A model generated the notes under the pieces. The model worked only from the letters and a program-made list of their open reading frames with translations. It searched no databases and was not told where the DNA came from. From Deinococcus detaillensis (lineage in GTDB: Bacteria; Deinococcota; Deinococci; Deinococcales; Deinococcaceae): DNA of 64,000 nucleotides. Below are positions 55,668 through 64,000 of the stretch, one piece after another (position 1 is the stretch's first letter; every line of letters begins with the position of its first letter). The position numbers and the translations under genes were made by a program. Location of the stretch: positions 25,938 through 89,937 of the forward strand of contig NZ_VKDB01000016.1 in NCBI RefSeq assembly GCF_007280555.1, read 5' to 3'.

Positions 55668-55958
55668 TCACTCCAAGTGTTCGGGGCGGTAGTCTTTTTC
55701 CACGTCTACCCGCACCGGGCCGCTCAGCCGGACGCCCTCGGTGTGCGGGTCGGCCAGTTGAGCGAGGCTGCCTTGCAGACCCACCGTCAAGCTCGGCCCG
55801 TCGCCCACCACTTCAGCGCTGTGGGGGTCAAGCACCACCCGCCAGCCGCCGCCCGGCCAGTTGAGCGCCGCTTCCAAGCGCTTACCGCCGAGCAGAGCTG
55901 CCACTTCCAGGTCGTCCAAGCGCACCCGCAGACTGCGGGATGTCCAGCGAAGTTTCAC
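55668..55958 (-). CDS. small conserved protein, 96 aa
   Basis: It begins MKLRWTSRSLRVRLDDLEVAALLGG, a start I associate with a small family of unknown function whose members open MKIRIRGNSIRLRLT. The remainder is a beta-rich domain with no catalytic motif visible. It begins 10 nt after the stop of the large exported protein and may be co-transcribed with it. It is convergent with the YbaY-like gene. Confidence 0.7.
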   Translation of the reverse strand: MKLRWTSRSLRVRLDDLEVAALLGGKRLEAALNWPGGGWRVVLDPHSAEVVGDGPSLTVGLQGSLAQLADPHTEGVRLSGPVRVDVEKDYRPEHLE

Positions 55959-55968
55959 GAGGTCAGCT

Positions 55969-57696
55969 TCATGGGTTGTAGGTTTTGGTGAGGCTACCCA
56001 GCGTGCCGGGGGTGCGCGCCTGATAAAACACCAAGCTGATCGGCAAATTGCTGCCGCTGGCCGGAACGAAATCTATTTTGAGCTGGTCACTTTGAGAGCG
56101 CCACAGCAGCGTGGGCTTGTCCGGCGTGATGGCCACTCCACTGCGCGGCAGTTTGACAGTTTGGCTGATCGGGCCGTCTTGCACGTTCATGGCTCCCCTA
56201 TAAAGGCCGCCCCGGGGACTCAGCGCCACCGCCACGCCGCTGGTGCCCATGATCTGAATGTCGTACAGCACGCCGTAATTGCCACTCAGCCGTACTGGCT
56301 GGCCACTCAGCACGTCACTGCCGAGAATGGCCGGGTCGATCTGGCCGTCACCGATGAGCATCCGGGCAGGCAGCGAGCCGAGCTGCGCCCGAATGATTTT
56401 TACGGCGTTGGGAAAGGTGCCGCGCACGTGTTTGCCGTCGGCAGGCAGGTAAGGAAGCTGCTGCAAAACGGTAGCACTGGGCGGCAGCTTGTCTTCGAGC
56501 ATGGCGAAAGTCAGCTCGACCCGCCCGGAAGTCGTGATGTCTTGCAGCACATTCACGCCGCTGCCCGGATTCAGGGTCGGACTGGCGTAGAGGGCCACGC
56601 TCTCGCCGGGCTGCAAAGTAAAGCGCTGCTGAGCCGAGCCCGCAAAGTAATCGAGCAAAGTGACTTGGCCGAGCTGCCCTTCGATGCGGGTGGGAGCCGT
56701 TTCGCCGAGGCGCTCGGTGCTGATCTCCACCGGACGCGATTCGAGGTTGCGGGCCACCGTATAAAAGCGGGCGGGTTGGCTCAGCGAATTCAGGTGGTAA
56801 GCCAACAAACGGGCGCGGCCCGACACGGTGTCTTGGTAGAGCAGGCCGCTTTGAACGGGCGCTTCGGGGCTGTTGGAAAAAATCAATGTGGTGGCGGCAG
56901 TGACCATAGACTGGGTGCCCACCAGCGGATAAGTGTTGACTAAGGTGTCGGGGAAGCTCTCGCCGGGGTCGGCGTACTTGAGGGCGTAGCTCAAGGGCGT
57001 GTCCATCAGCGGGCCAACCACAGTGAGCGTACGCGAATAAGGAGCGCTGACTTGGCCGCGCGAATTGGTGACTTGCAAGGTCACGGTGTAGCTGCCCGGC
57101 TCGAAATACACGTCGCGCTTGTTGCTCCATTTGCGGCTGACGATATCCGCGCCGTCAGGGTCGAAGGGATAGTCGGTGTAAATGACTTTTTCGCCCGGCG
57201 CGTAAACCGCTTTATCGGTGCTGAAGCGGGCCTGAGGCAGCAGCGGGTCGCCACCGAGCGGCAGCGCGGTCAGCGAGAAACTGCGGCCATCGTCGGAGAA
57301 GCTCAGGTTGGCATTCAGGCCGTCGGCCAGCACTCGGGCGTTCAGATACAGCACATCGCCGATCAGCGCGGCGCTGCCGCTCGGCTGAGGCGCGGCGTCG
57401 AGCGTGACATTAAGCGACGTGGGGTCAATCACCAAGCGCCCCACCGCTATTCGCCCCAGCGTTTGGCTGACCGGCTGGCCCAGCAGCGCCGAAACTTCGA
57501 GGAGCGGCAATACCGTGCGGCCCTGCACCAAACGCGGCGGGTTGGTGAGCTTGGTGGGCTGGCCGCTGAGCAGCGCCGCCGTTTGGTCGGTGCCGCCCTG
57601 AAGCTGCGCCGAGGCGGCGGCTGACGCCGAACTCAGCAGCAGACCTGCGCCGAGGAGAGCGGGAAGAAGAAAAGAAAAAGGCAGGCGAAAAGGCAT
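55969..57696 (-). CDS. exported protein with copper-amine-oxidase-N-like and PKD-like domains
   Basis: A 575-residue secreted protein. Signal peptide at residues 1-27, then a ~110-residue domain like the copper amine oxidase N-terminal stalk (LVQGRTVLPLLEVSALLG), then a PKD-like Ig domain (YEPGSYTVTLQVTNSRGQVSAPY-type pattern), and about 300 residues of beta structure not recognised. It is not an enzyme by visible motifs and probably acts in the envelope. TATACT is 6 nt before ATG 57696; the longer frame upstream is rejected. Confidence 0.75.
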   Translation of the reverse strand: MPFRLPFSFLLPALLGAGLLLSSASAAASAQLQGGTDQTAALLSGQPTKLTNPPRLVQGRTVLPLLEVSALLGQPVSQTLGRIAVGRLVIDPTSLNVTLDAAPQPSGSAALIGDVLYLNARVLADGLNANLSFSDDGRSFSLTALPLGGDPLLPQARFSTDKAVYAPGEKVIYTDYPFDPDGADIVSRKWSNKRDVYFEPGSYTVTLQVTNSRGQVSAPYSRTLTVVGPLMDTPLSYALKYADPGESFPDTLVNTYPLVGTQSMVTAATTLIFSNSPEAPVQSGLLYQDTVSGRARLLAYHLNSLSQPARFYTVARNLESRPVEISTERLGETAPTRIEGQLGQVTLLDYFAGSAQQRFTLQPGESVALYASPTLNPGSGVNVLQDITTSGRVELTFAMLEDKLPPSATVLQQLPYLPADGKHVRGTFPNAVKIIRAQLGSLPARMLIGDGQIDPAILGSDVLSGQPVRLSGNYGVLYDIQIMGTSGVAVALSPRGGLYRGAMNVQDGPISQTVKLPRSGVAITPDKPTLLWRSQSDQLKIDFVPASGSNLPISLVFYQARTPGTLGSLTKTYNP

Positions 57697-57702
57697 TCGG
57701 CG

Positions 57703-57708
57703 AGTATA
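57703..57708 (-). promoter_or_regulatory. -10 box, leaderless exported-protein gene
   Basis: TATACT on the minus strand ends 6 nt before the ATG at 57696. Confidence 0.6.
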
Positions 57709-57769
57709 CGCAGCCAAGCTGATGCACTTCTGGCTGCATTGTCCCGCCGATGGCTCTTTGATAAGGGAG

Positions 57770-60151
57770 CTAGCTGCCGGGTTTGGGCGGTGTTGGCGGC
57801 GCGGGCGGCGTCGTGATAGGCAAATTGCCATTGGACTGATGAAAGGCCTTGACGGCGGCGGGGTCGGCGGTCTCGTCGGGCAGCGGCGTCACGTCGCCGT
57901 CGGAAGCGTAGCTGGCGATTTGCGACGTGTAAATGCGGCGCGGCGCGATATTGGCCGGCTTGGTGAACTCGGTGGCCAGCCGCCCAGTGGTGATGTCCAC
58001 ATAAATCACGGTGGTCGAAGGATCGCTGCTGCCGAGGCCCACTTCTTGGTACTGAGGCCGGGCGGGAATCTGCTCCGGGACTCCGTTGGCGGCGTCGCGG
58101 AAACGCGGATCGAGCATGGCCACCTGAACCGTTTGCAACGGGCCAATGGGCGGCAGCGCCGTCTTGTAAATGCCGGGCGGCGGCGGCCCGAAGTCACGGG
58201 CAGTTTTGCCAGCCAGAGCGCTGACCATCATGTTGTGCCAGATCGGCGGTGCCCAGACGCCCGAATAGATGTTGGTGGCCATGTTGCCGCCCTGCTGAAT
58301 GCCGATCCAGACCGCGCCGACATAGTACGGATTGACGCCCACAAACCACAAGTCCTTGGGGCCGTTGCTGGTGCCAGTCTTGCCGCCTACCGGCCAGCCT
58401 GGGATACGGGCCGGTTCGGAAAACCCGCCTTGGCTGGTGGTGAGGTCGTTGACCACGCCCTGAATCATGTCGAGGCCCAGATACGCCACTTGCGGCGACC
58501 AGACCCGCTTGGGGCGCTCGACTTCGTTGACCACGTCGTAGAGCACCTCGCCGCGTGCGGTGGTGACGCGGGTGATGTAGCGCGGCGGATGATACAGGCC
58601 GCCGTTGGCAAACGGCGCGTAGGCCGCCGCCATCTTGACTGGGGTGGTTTCGACCGCGCCCAGCGCCGCCGCGAGGCCGGTGCCGTCATTGGGCGGAATC
58701 CCCAAGTCTTTGAGCTTGCCGAAGAAAGTCGGCAGTCCAACATCGTCGGCGATTCGTACGGTGGGCAAGTTGAGCGAGCGGTCGAGCGCTTCACGCAGGG
58801 TCATGTTGCGGAATGTCATCTCACCTTCAAAGTCTTTGGGCGCGTAAAAGCCGCCCTTGCAACTGGGGCAAGGAAAGCTGATCGGCTTGTCGTCACGGGT
58901 GGTGAGCTGGGTAAATTTGTCGGTAGACAGGGCGGTGGTGTAAAGCAGCGGCTTGATGGTCGATCCGATCTGGCGCTGGCCCTGCGCGGCGTTGTTCCAC
59001 TCGGGCGGGGTCACGCCAGGGCGCAGCTTCTGGCCGATCATCCCCAGCACGTCACCGTTGAACGGATCGCTGATGACGGCGGCCAGCGTCGTTCTGGGCG
59101 GAATCTGGGCATTCAAGCTGGCTTTTTCCACCGCTGCCTGAATACGCGGATCAATAGTGGTGTAAACCCTGAGGCCCCCAGAGCCGTAGACCTTGTCGCG
59201 TCCCAAGCGGGCGACGAGTTCCTGCTCGACTTGCTGCACGAAATCGGGGTAGCGCACGGTGGTCACGGCTTTCTGGTAGACCGCCGTTTTGTCCACCAGT
59301 TTGCTGCTGGTCAGCTTGCCTTGGCCGTCATAAGCGACTTGCCAGCCGCGCGGCACCAATTTTTCTTTCCAAGCGGCGTTGGCCTGCTCCTGCGTCACCC
59401 AGCCGTCCTGCACCATGCGGGTCAGCAGCGAGCGCATGTAGCCGCGCTGATTGGGGTAGTTGTTATAACGCCCACGCGGGCTCGGCACCAAGGTGGTCAG
59501 GTAAACGCTTTGGGCCAAATCGAGGTCACGCGGGGCTTTACCGAAATAAGCCTGCGAAGCCGAGTAGATGCCGTAGAGTTCCACCGGCCCGCCGTCGCCC
59601 CAGTAAATGGCATTGAGGTAGTCTTGCAAAATCTCTTCTTTGGTAAAGGCCCGCTCCACCAGCACACTGAGCATCCATTCCTTGATTTTGCGGTCTGGGG
59701 TGCGGGCCAGTTGGTATTCTTTGAGCAGCAAAGTATTGCGAACGAGCTGATTGGTCAGCGTGCTGCCGCCCTGCACGTCTTCTTTTTGCGATAAACGCCG
59801 AAACTGACGCGCAATGCCGTAAGGATCGAGGCCGTAATGCTGGAAGAAGCGCCGATCTTCGTTGGTAATCAGCGCCGCCGTCATAAAAGGGCTGATCTCA
59901 TCGAGCTTGACCAGGGTGCGGCTGACTTTTTGGTCGCCGACTTTGGGCACCAGCGTGCCCAGCGGGCTGTTGTCGCGGGCGTAGACGCGGGTAATCGCCC
60001 CGAGACTCAGTGTATCGAGCTGGCGAAAATCCGGCAACTCCCGCGCCCATTTGGTGCCGTAAGTGGCAGCGATCCCCACACCGATAAAAACGGCGGCGAC
60101 GATCAGTGCGCCCACGAATTTCAAGAACTGCAAAAACAACCTCAAGACCAT
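57770..60151 (-). CDS. penicillin-binding protein 1A, bifunctional
   Basis: A 793-residue class A PBP that polymerises and cross-links peptidoglycan. One N-terminal anchor helix is followed by the GT51 transglycosylase domain (AALITNEDRRFFQHYGLD, GGSTLTNQLVRNTLL, ILQDYLNAIYWGDG). The transpeptidase carries SxxK in GSTIKPLLY, SxN in DRSLNLP and KTGTSNGPKDLW. A ~40-residue Pro-rich tail ends the protein. GGGGAG precedes the ATG. The long opposite-strand frame here is a shadow. Confidence 0.96.
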   Translation of the reverse strand: MVLRLFLQFLKFVGALIVAAVFIGVGIAATYGTKWARELPDFRQLDTLSLGAITRVYARDNSPLGTLVPKVGDQKVSRTLVKLDEISPFMTAALITNEDRRFFQHYGLDPYGIARQFRRLSQKEDVQGGSTLTNQLVRNTLLLKEYQLARTPDRKIKEWMLSVLVERAFTKEEILQDYLNAIYWGDGGPVELYGIYSASQAYFGKAPRDLDLAQSVYLTTLVPSPRGRYNNYPNQRGYMRSLLTRMVQDGWVTQEQANAAWKEKLVPRGWQVAYDGQGKLTSSKLVDKTAVYQKAVTTVRYPDFVQQVEQELVARLGRDKVYGSGGLRVYTTIDPRIQAAVEKASLNAQIPPRTTLAAVISDPFNGDVLGMIGQKLRPGVTPPEWNNAAQGQRQIGSTIKPLLYTTALSTDKFTQLTTRDDKPISFPCPSCKGGFYAPKDFEGEMTFRNMTLREALDRSLNLPTVRIADDVGLPTFFGKLKDLGIPPNDGTGLAAALGAVETTPVKMAAAYAPFANGGLYHPPRYITRVTTARGEVLYDVVNEVERPKRVWSPQVAYLGLDMIQGVVNDLTTSQGGFSEPARIPGWPVGGKTGTSNGPKDLWFVGVNPYYVGAVWIGIQQGGNMATNIYSGVWAPPIWHNMMVSALAGKTARDFGPPPPGIYKTALPPIGPLQTVQVAMLDPRFRDAANGVPEQIPARPQYQEVGLGSSDPSTTVIYVDITTGRLATEFTKPANIAPRRIYTSQIASYASDGDVTPLPDETADPAAVKAFHQSNGNLPITTPPAPPTPPKPGS

Positions 60152-60194
60152 GTGTTTCTCTCCCCGATAGCTCGGTTCACTGCACTCTTCCTCG

Positions 60195-60572
60195 TTACGG
60201 TTGGCGTCCGCTCAGCAAATGGGTGATGCGGCCCCGCAAATTCTTGCCTGACAGCGGCTTAGACACGATGTCATCGGCCCCGACCAATTTGGCATGGTCG
60301 CGGGTGTGGTCGTCGTCCATGGCGGTCAGCAGCAGCACCGGCGTATTACGCAGGCGCTTGATGCGCTTGACCCGCGAGCAAATTTCAAAGCCGTCCATAT
60401 ACGGCATGTTGATATCGAGCAGCATCACATCGGGGGTGTGGGTCTGGAGGTATTCCAGCGCGGACTTGCCGTCGGCGACCGCCACGATCTCGTGCCCATC
60501 TGCCGACAAAATGACTTCCAGCATGGTACGGATGGCCGGTTCATCGTCCGCGACGAGGATGGTATGCGACAT
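60195..60572 (-). CDS. single-domain response regulator
   Basis: A 125-residue CheY-like receiver without output domain. Asp pair in TILVADDEPAIRTML, phosphoacceptor in VMLLDINMPYMDGFE, Thr in VLLLTAMDDDHT and Lys in DDIVSKPLSGKNL. No histidine kinase is adjacent. It could act through protein binding on a polar complex or another kinase. It is separated from PBP1A by 43 nt and from fadD by 62 nt on the same strand. Confidence 0.93.
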   Translation of the reverse strand: MSHTILVADDEPAIRTMLEVILSADGHEIVAVADGKSALEYLQTHTPDVMLLDINMPYMDGFEICSRVKRIKRLRNTPVLLLTAMDDDHTRDHAKLVGADDIVSKPLSGKNLRGRITHLLSGRQP

Positions 60573-60634
60573 ATTGGCTCATCATAATGCAGGGCTGGGG
60601 TGGAGAATGCGAGGTTGGGTGAGAGCGCGGGCGT

Positions 60635-62374
60635 TTAAGCTCCGGCGCTCGCCGCCACTGTGGCTTGCTCCATTTTGGCCTTCTCTTCTTCGGCCAGTAC
60701 ACGGCGCAGCACTTTGCCCGCCGCCGAGAGCGGCAACTCGCTCCTAAACTCCACGCTGCGGGGAGCTTTGAAGGCGCTGAGCTGCTGTTTACAAAAAGCG
60801 GTGATCTGCTCCGGCGTGACGCTGTGTTCCGGCTTGAGCACCACAAAGGCCTTGACATGCTCGCCCCGGTAAGTATCCGGCACGCCGATCACGGCGGCTT
60901 CCAGCACCGCCGGATGTTGGTAGAGCACTTCTTCGACTTCACGTGGATACACATTGTGGCCGCCCACCAAGATCAGCTCTTTTTTGCGGTCGACGATGCT
61001 GAAATAGCCGTCTTCGTCCATGCGGGCCATGTCGCCAGTCTTGAGCCAGCGCACCTGACCTTCTTCGGTCAGCTCCTCCACGATGGTTTCGGCGGTGGCC
61101 TCACTGCGCTGCCAGTACCCGGCCATGATGTTAGGGCCAGCCACCCACAGTTCACCGATCTCGCCAACCGGCACTTCCCGCCCCTGGTCGTCGCGCACGC
61201 TGGCGTCAATTCCCGGCAGGGGCAAGCCGATGCTGCCTTCCCGCTGCTCGCCGCCCACCGGGTTGGTGTGGGTAATCGGGCTGCTCTCGGTCAGGCCGTA
61301 GCCCTCCACCAAGTTGGCTCCGCCGGTAATTTCGCGGAACTTTCGGGCGGTTTCTGAAGGCAAGGCAGCGCTGCCCGAAATGCAGGCCCGCACGGTTTTG
61401 AGGTCATATTCGGGGGTCAGCGGCGAGTTGTTGATGGCGTTATAGAGAGTCGGCACGCCGGGAAACAGCGTCACGCCAGATTTTTCGATAGCGCTCAGCA
61501 GCGCTTTGATATCGCGCGGATTGGGAATCAGCACGATATTGGCCCCGATCAACAAGCTCAGGTTCATGGCCACCGTCATGCCGTAGACGTGAAAAAAGGG
61601 AATAGCCCCCAAAGTGACTTCTTGGCCGTCGCGCAAGTCCGGCATCCAAGCGGCGGCTTGCTGAGCGTTGGCCACCAAGTTGCGGTGGGTCAGCATGGCC
61701 CCTTTGGGCACGCCGGTGGTGCCGCCTGTGTACTGCAGCAGCGCCACATCATCCACGCCGATGGGTACTGAGCGGGGCGCGACAGGGTGGTCTTGGGCTT
61801 GTTCGAGCAGATGCCCGAAGGTGAGCACCTTGCCCTGCTCTTTGACGTCCACCCAAGTGCCCTTGCGCTTTTCCAGCAGTGGGTAAAGCAAGTTTTTGGG
61901 AAATGGCAGGGCGTCTTGAATGCCGGTCACGATGACGCGGCGCACGCTGAGAGCGGGATTGTTTTCGATCTCAGCAAAACGCGGATAGAAGCTGTCGAGC
62001 ATCACCAGCACGCTGGCTCCTGAGTCAATCAGTTGATGCTCCAGTTCGTGGGCCACGTACAGCGGCGAGGTATTGACCACCACCGCGCCCGCCAGCGCCG
62101 CACCAAAAAAAGCCACCACGAACTGCGGCGTATTGGGCAGCATAATCGCCACCCGGTCACCCTTTTGGACACCGAGCGCCTGCAAACCGCTGGCGAAGTG
62201 CTGCACGTTGGCCCAGAGCTGGCGGTAAGCTTGGCGGTGGCCCAAAAATTCCAAAGCGGGTTCCTTGCCAAAGCGCTCCGAGGCGCGTTCAAGAAGCTGA
62301 GGCAGGGTTAAAGCCTCCCCTGCAAATTCATGGGGCACTCCATTTTGGTAATGCTTGAGCCACGGCTTATTCAT
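60635..62374 (-). CDS. fadD: long-chain acyl-CoA ligase
   Basis: A 579-residue AMP-forming ligase that activates fatty acids with ATP and CoA. The P-loop is LQYTGGTTGVPKGAMLTH, motif A3 EGYGLTESSPITH, A7 WLKTGDMARMDEDGYF and A10 lysine region AFKAPRSVEFRSELPLSAAGKVLRR. AAGGAGG lies 6 nt before the ATG. Upstream lie two copies of TATACTGA-TTCAA-type DNA that may be regulator sites. Confidence 0.95.
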   Translation of the reverse strand: MNKPWLKHYQNGVPHEFAGEALTLPQLLERASERFGKEPALEFLGHRQAYRQLWANVQHFASGLQALGVQKGDRVAIMLPNTPQFVVAFFGAALAGAVVVNTSPLYVAHELEHQLIDSGASVLVMLDSFYPRFAEIENNPALSVRRVIVTGIQDALPFPKNLLYPLLEKRKGTWVDVKEQGKVLTFGHLLEQAQDHPVAPRSVPIGVDDVALLQYTGGTTGVPKGAMLTHRNLVANAQQAAAWMPDLRDGQEVTLGAIPFFHVYGMTVAMNLSLLIGANIVLIPNPRDIKALLSAIEKSGVTLFPGVPTLYNAINNSPLTPEYDLKTVRACISGSAALPSETARKFREITGGANLVEGYGLTESSPITHTNPVGGEQREGSIGLPLPGIDASVRDDQGREVPVGEIGELWVAGPNIMAGYWQRSEATAETIVEELTEEGQVRWLKTGDMARMDEDGYFSIVDRKKELILVGGHNVYPREVEEVLYQHPAVLEAAVIGVPDTYRGEHVKAFVVLKPEHSVTPEQITAFCKQQLSAFKAPRSVEFRSELPLSAAGKVLRRVLAEEEKAKMEQATVAASAGA

Positions 62375-62472
62375 TGACAGCCTCCTTAATCGAGTGGGAG
62401 CGGAAAGCGGGTGCCGAGAGGCTCATACCGAGAGACTGAGCATTGCAAACTTGAAAAAGGCGCTGCACCCGC

Positions 62473-62516
62473 TTGAATCAGTATACCTGGATACAAAATT
62501 ATTTGAACTCAGTATA
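62473..62516 (-). repeat. tandem promoter/operator repeats upstream of fadD
   Basis: On the minus strand, TATACTGAGTTCAA (62503-62516) and TATACTGATTCAA (62473-62485) are repeated about 31 bp apart, one base different. Each includes a perfect TATACT -10. GTAT..ATAC pairs lie around the second copy. They may be two promoters or one promoter and regulator sites. Confidence 0.5.
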
Positions 62517-62639
62517 AAGTTTTAGCTCGAGGGCGTCTAGGGGTATTCAGCTCCGCCGCAAATACGCCGCACCCCTGCAACCAGAAGATGTAAAGGCCGT
62601 CCACATCCACCTCTCCATACCGTTAGCCAGACTGCTGCT

Positions 62640-62939
62640 ATGGACAATCCAACCAATCCTGAGACCGCTGAGCAAAACACCGGGCGGGCCGACGTGAGCT
62701 ACGGAGCCAACAGCAACTTGTCGAGCAGCGACGTAGCCGAGACCGCCGCCGCTCAGCAAGTCGAGGAAGCCCACCAGCGCAGCGGATCGCAGAGTGGCGC
62801 AGGCTTTGAGGAGACGAGCGACCCGGATCAGCAGATGGACAACAGCGGAATGCTCAGTCCGCAGGGACAGCAACCCGCCGAGGGAGCAGGTACTACTCGC
62901 ATGGGGCAAACTGGCGAAGACCGCAACCGCGAGAGTTAA
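62640..62939 (+). CDS. small acidic, disordered protein, 99 aa
   Basis: Low-complexity, rich in Gln, Ser, Glu, Gly and Asn, with almost no hydrophobic residues and one Trp-free chain. It looks intrinsically disordered; similar hydrophilic proteins are found in desiccation-tolerant bacteria, but no family motif is visible. It reads off divergently from fadD and its own promoter is not clear. The intact 99-codon frame makes it a likely gene. Confidence 0.55.
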   Translation: MDNPTNPETAEQNTGRADVSYGANSNLSSSDVAETAAAQQVEEAHQRSGSQSGAGFEETSDPDQQMDNSGMLSPQGQQPAEGAGTTRMGQTGEDRNRES

Positions 62940-63090
62940 GCCCTCCGAGAAACCTCTTGCCTGTCCCCTGCTGGCTGCTCAGGCCCCGAACGTTAATCTG
63001 GTATTAAACCGCGCCGGCTCAGCGGCGTGAACGTACTACACTCAGAGGTCAGGACGAGCGCGGCTTTACGGCGCTTTACAGGAGGAACTT

Positions 63091-63732
63091 ATGACCATGG
63101 AATCCAATACCAAAGACCAGCAACGCCTCATTACTGGCGCGGCAGGCGGCGCACTCGCTTTGTTTGGCTTGATTAAACGCGGCCCACTCGGCTTACTGAT
63201 GGCCGCAGCCGGCGGCTTCCTAATTTTTAGGGCGGCAGGCGGCTCACAGATGGTCAATCAAGTCACGGGCGGCGGCCCCACCAGCAGCAAGCCGATCTTT
63301 GTCGAACACAGCGTCGTGATCGACCGGCCCGCCCAGAGCGTTTACGACTTCTGGCGCAAGCTCGACAACTTGCCGCAGATCATGAGCCACTTGGAAACCG
63401 TCACGGTGCTGGACGAGCGCCGCAGCCGCTGGGTCGCCAAAGCACCGCTGGGCACCCATGTCGAGTGGGAAGCCGAAGTGGTGAACGATAAGCCCGGCGA
63501 GCGTATCGGCTGGCACAGCTTGCCCGGCGCGACGGTAGACAACGCGGGCAGCGTCCAATTTGAAAGCATGCCCAACGGCAGCACCCGCCTGCACGTGGCG
63601 CTGAGCTACCGCCCACCGGCTGGCCCGCTCGGAGCCGCCGTCGCTAAGATCTTTGGTGAAGAACCCAGTCAGCAGATCGCCGAGGATCTCCAGAAGTTCA
63701 AGCAGAGCTTCGAGGCCCAGAGCAAGAACTAA
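63091..63732 (+). CDS. SRPBCC family protein with membrane anchor
   Basis: A 213-residue protein. Residues ~14-45 hold two short hydrophobic stretches ([26 protein letters not shown]), followed by a START/SRPBCC domain ([50 protein letters not shown]). Such domains bind hydrophobic ligands; the ligand is unknown. AGGAGG lies 5 nt before the ATG. Confidence 0.85.
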   Translation: MTMESNTKDQQRLITGAAGGALALFGLIKRGPLGLLMAAAGGFLIFRAAGGSQMVNQVTGGGPTSSKPIFVEHSVVIDRPAQSVYDFWRKLDNLPQIMSHLETVTVLDERRSRWVAKAPLGTHVEWEAEVVNDKPGERIGWHSLPGATVDNAGSVQFESMPNGSTRLHVALSYRPPAGPLGAAVAKIFGEEPSQQIAEDLQKFKQSFEAQSKN

Positions 63733-63747
63733 GCTCCAACAAACAGG

Positions 63748-63786
63748 GCGGCGGGAAAGGTTAAGAGCCTTCCCACCGCTTTTTTG
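63748..63786 (+). terminator. terminator of the SRPBCC gene
   Basis: GCGG-rich arms around TTAAGAG form a stem with short mismatches, followed by six T. Confidence 0.8.
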
Positions 63787-63872
63787 TGACTGATTTTCTG
63801 TAGCTGAAACAAACAGGCTAAGCGCCTTTTTTGGGCTTCAGGAGGGTAGGACAGGCGATCCAACAACAAAGA

Positions 63873-63907
63873 AGCGCTCCCTTTCGCACGAGGCGAAAGG
63901 GAGCGCT
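63873..63907 (-). terminator. terminator of the 16S rRNA gene
   Basis: A perfect 15-bp stem (63873-63887, 63893-63907) with a 5-nt loop, about 46 nt after the 16S 3' end. T-rich sequence follows on the minus strand (CTTCTTTGTTGTT). Confidence 0.9.
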
Positions 63908-63951
63908 GAAGATACAGAGCAGATTTTAGTGAACGGTAAGGGGCGTGAGAT

Positions 63952-64000
<49 letters not shown>

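Noticed and set aside
57722..59794. 690-codon open frame on the plus strand
   Set aside because: It lies opposite PBP1A, whose domains and active-site motifs are complete; the plus product is Arg/Gly/His-rich with no recognisable pattern. It is a shadow of GC-rich codon use.

Overview
The window looks like chromosomal DNA of a Deinococcus-type bacterium. It is GC-rich. It carries CsaB-type cell-wall pyruvylation, a Thermus-like PilB/PilF motor with repeated N-terminal c-di-GMP-type motifs, a TerD stress cluster, and a 16S rRNA gene closed by its own terminator. About twenty genes have a TANNNT -10 box only 5-7 nt before the start codon, the leaderless-mRNA layout known from Deinococcus. Other genes use AAGGAG-type ribosome sites that match the anti-SD at the 16S 3' end seen at the right edge. 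Most content is housekeeping, with no prophage and no complete IS.

Layout. 1-6.2 kb: end of a metal hydrolase gene, a Ser/Thr kinase, rlmH, a DUF5693 membrane protein overlapping csaB, a phosphoribosyltransferase and tatA. 6.4-13.8 kb: an unrecognised gene, a three-gene MacAB-like efflux operon, a YIP1 protein, a CPBP protease and threonine aldolase. 13.9-22.6 kb: scoAB, cyclophilin, phosphodiester glycosidase, Ppx/GppA, a CAU tRNA, tkt, and ilvA behind a leader peptide and terminator. 22.6-29.8 kb: two small lipoproteins, an NlpC/P60-like protein abutting a MobA-like nucleotidyltransferase, a MoxR ATPase, MscS, plsX overlapping a NYN-domain gene, and DUF309. 29.9-34.9 kb: trxA, then a glycerol module (SorC-type regulator, glpK, glpD) with repeated palindromic operators, followed by an isolated strong promoter-terminator pair that may make a ~55-nt RNA.

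35-42.5 kb: a small secreted-protein gene broken by one base, a phosphoesterase, a compact pgeF-yqeG-pilB-pilT operon, and trmH. 42.6-48.1 kb: the stress cluster: a canonical TerD, a two-part TerD-like protein, a TerD-like/vWA fusion, a second canonical TerD and a TerC-like DUF475 membrane protein with a structured leader. A 160-bp MITE-like element lies between the first two genes. 48.2-64 kb: alpha/beta hydrolase, PlsC-type acyltransferase, a fused AhbA/AhbB-like protein, an Rrf2 regulator with a palindromic operator, RidA, a PP2C phosphatase, a Crp/Fnr regulator, AlkA, a YbaY-like protein, a large exported protein, PBP1A, a single-domain response regulator, fadD with an upstream repeated motif, two small proteins and the 16S end.

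The strongest non-gene signal is the ilvA leader. It combines a near-leaderless 10-codon ORF (Ile-Ile-Leu-Thr-Thr), a perfect 8-nt long-range pairing and an intrinsic terminator, which together suggest ribosome-mediated attenuation. No completely new multi-gene system could be shown. The least explained combinations are DUF5693-CsaB, the MobA-like/NlpC-P60 pair, and the TerD/vWA set.
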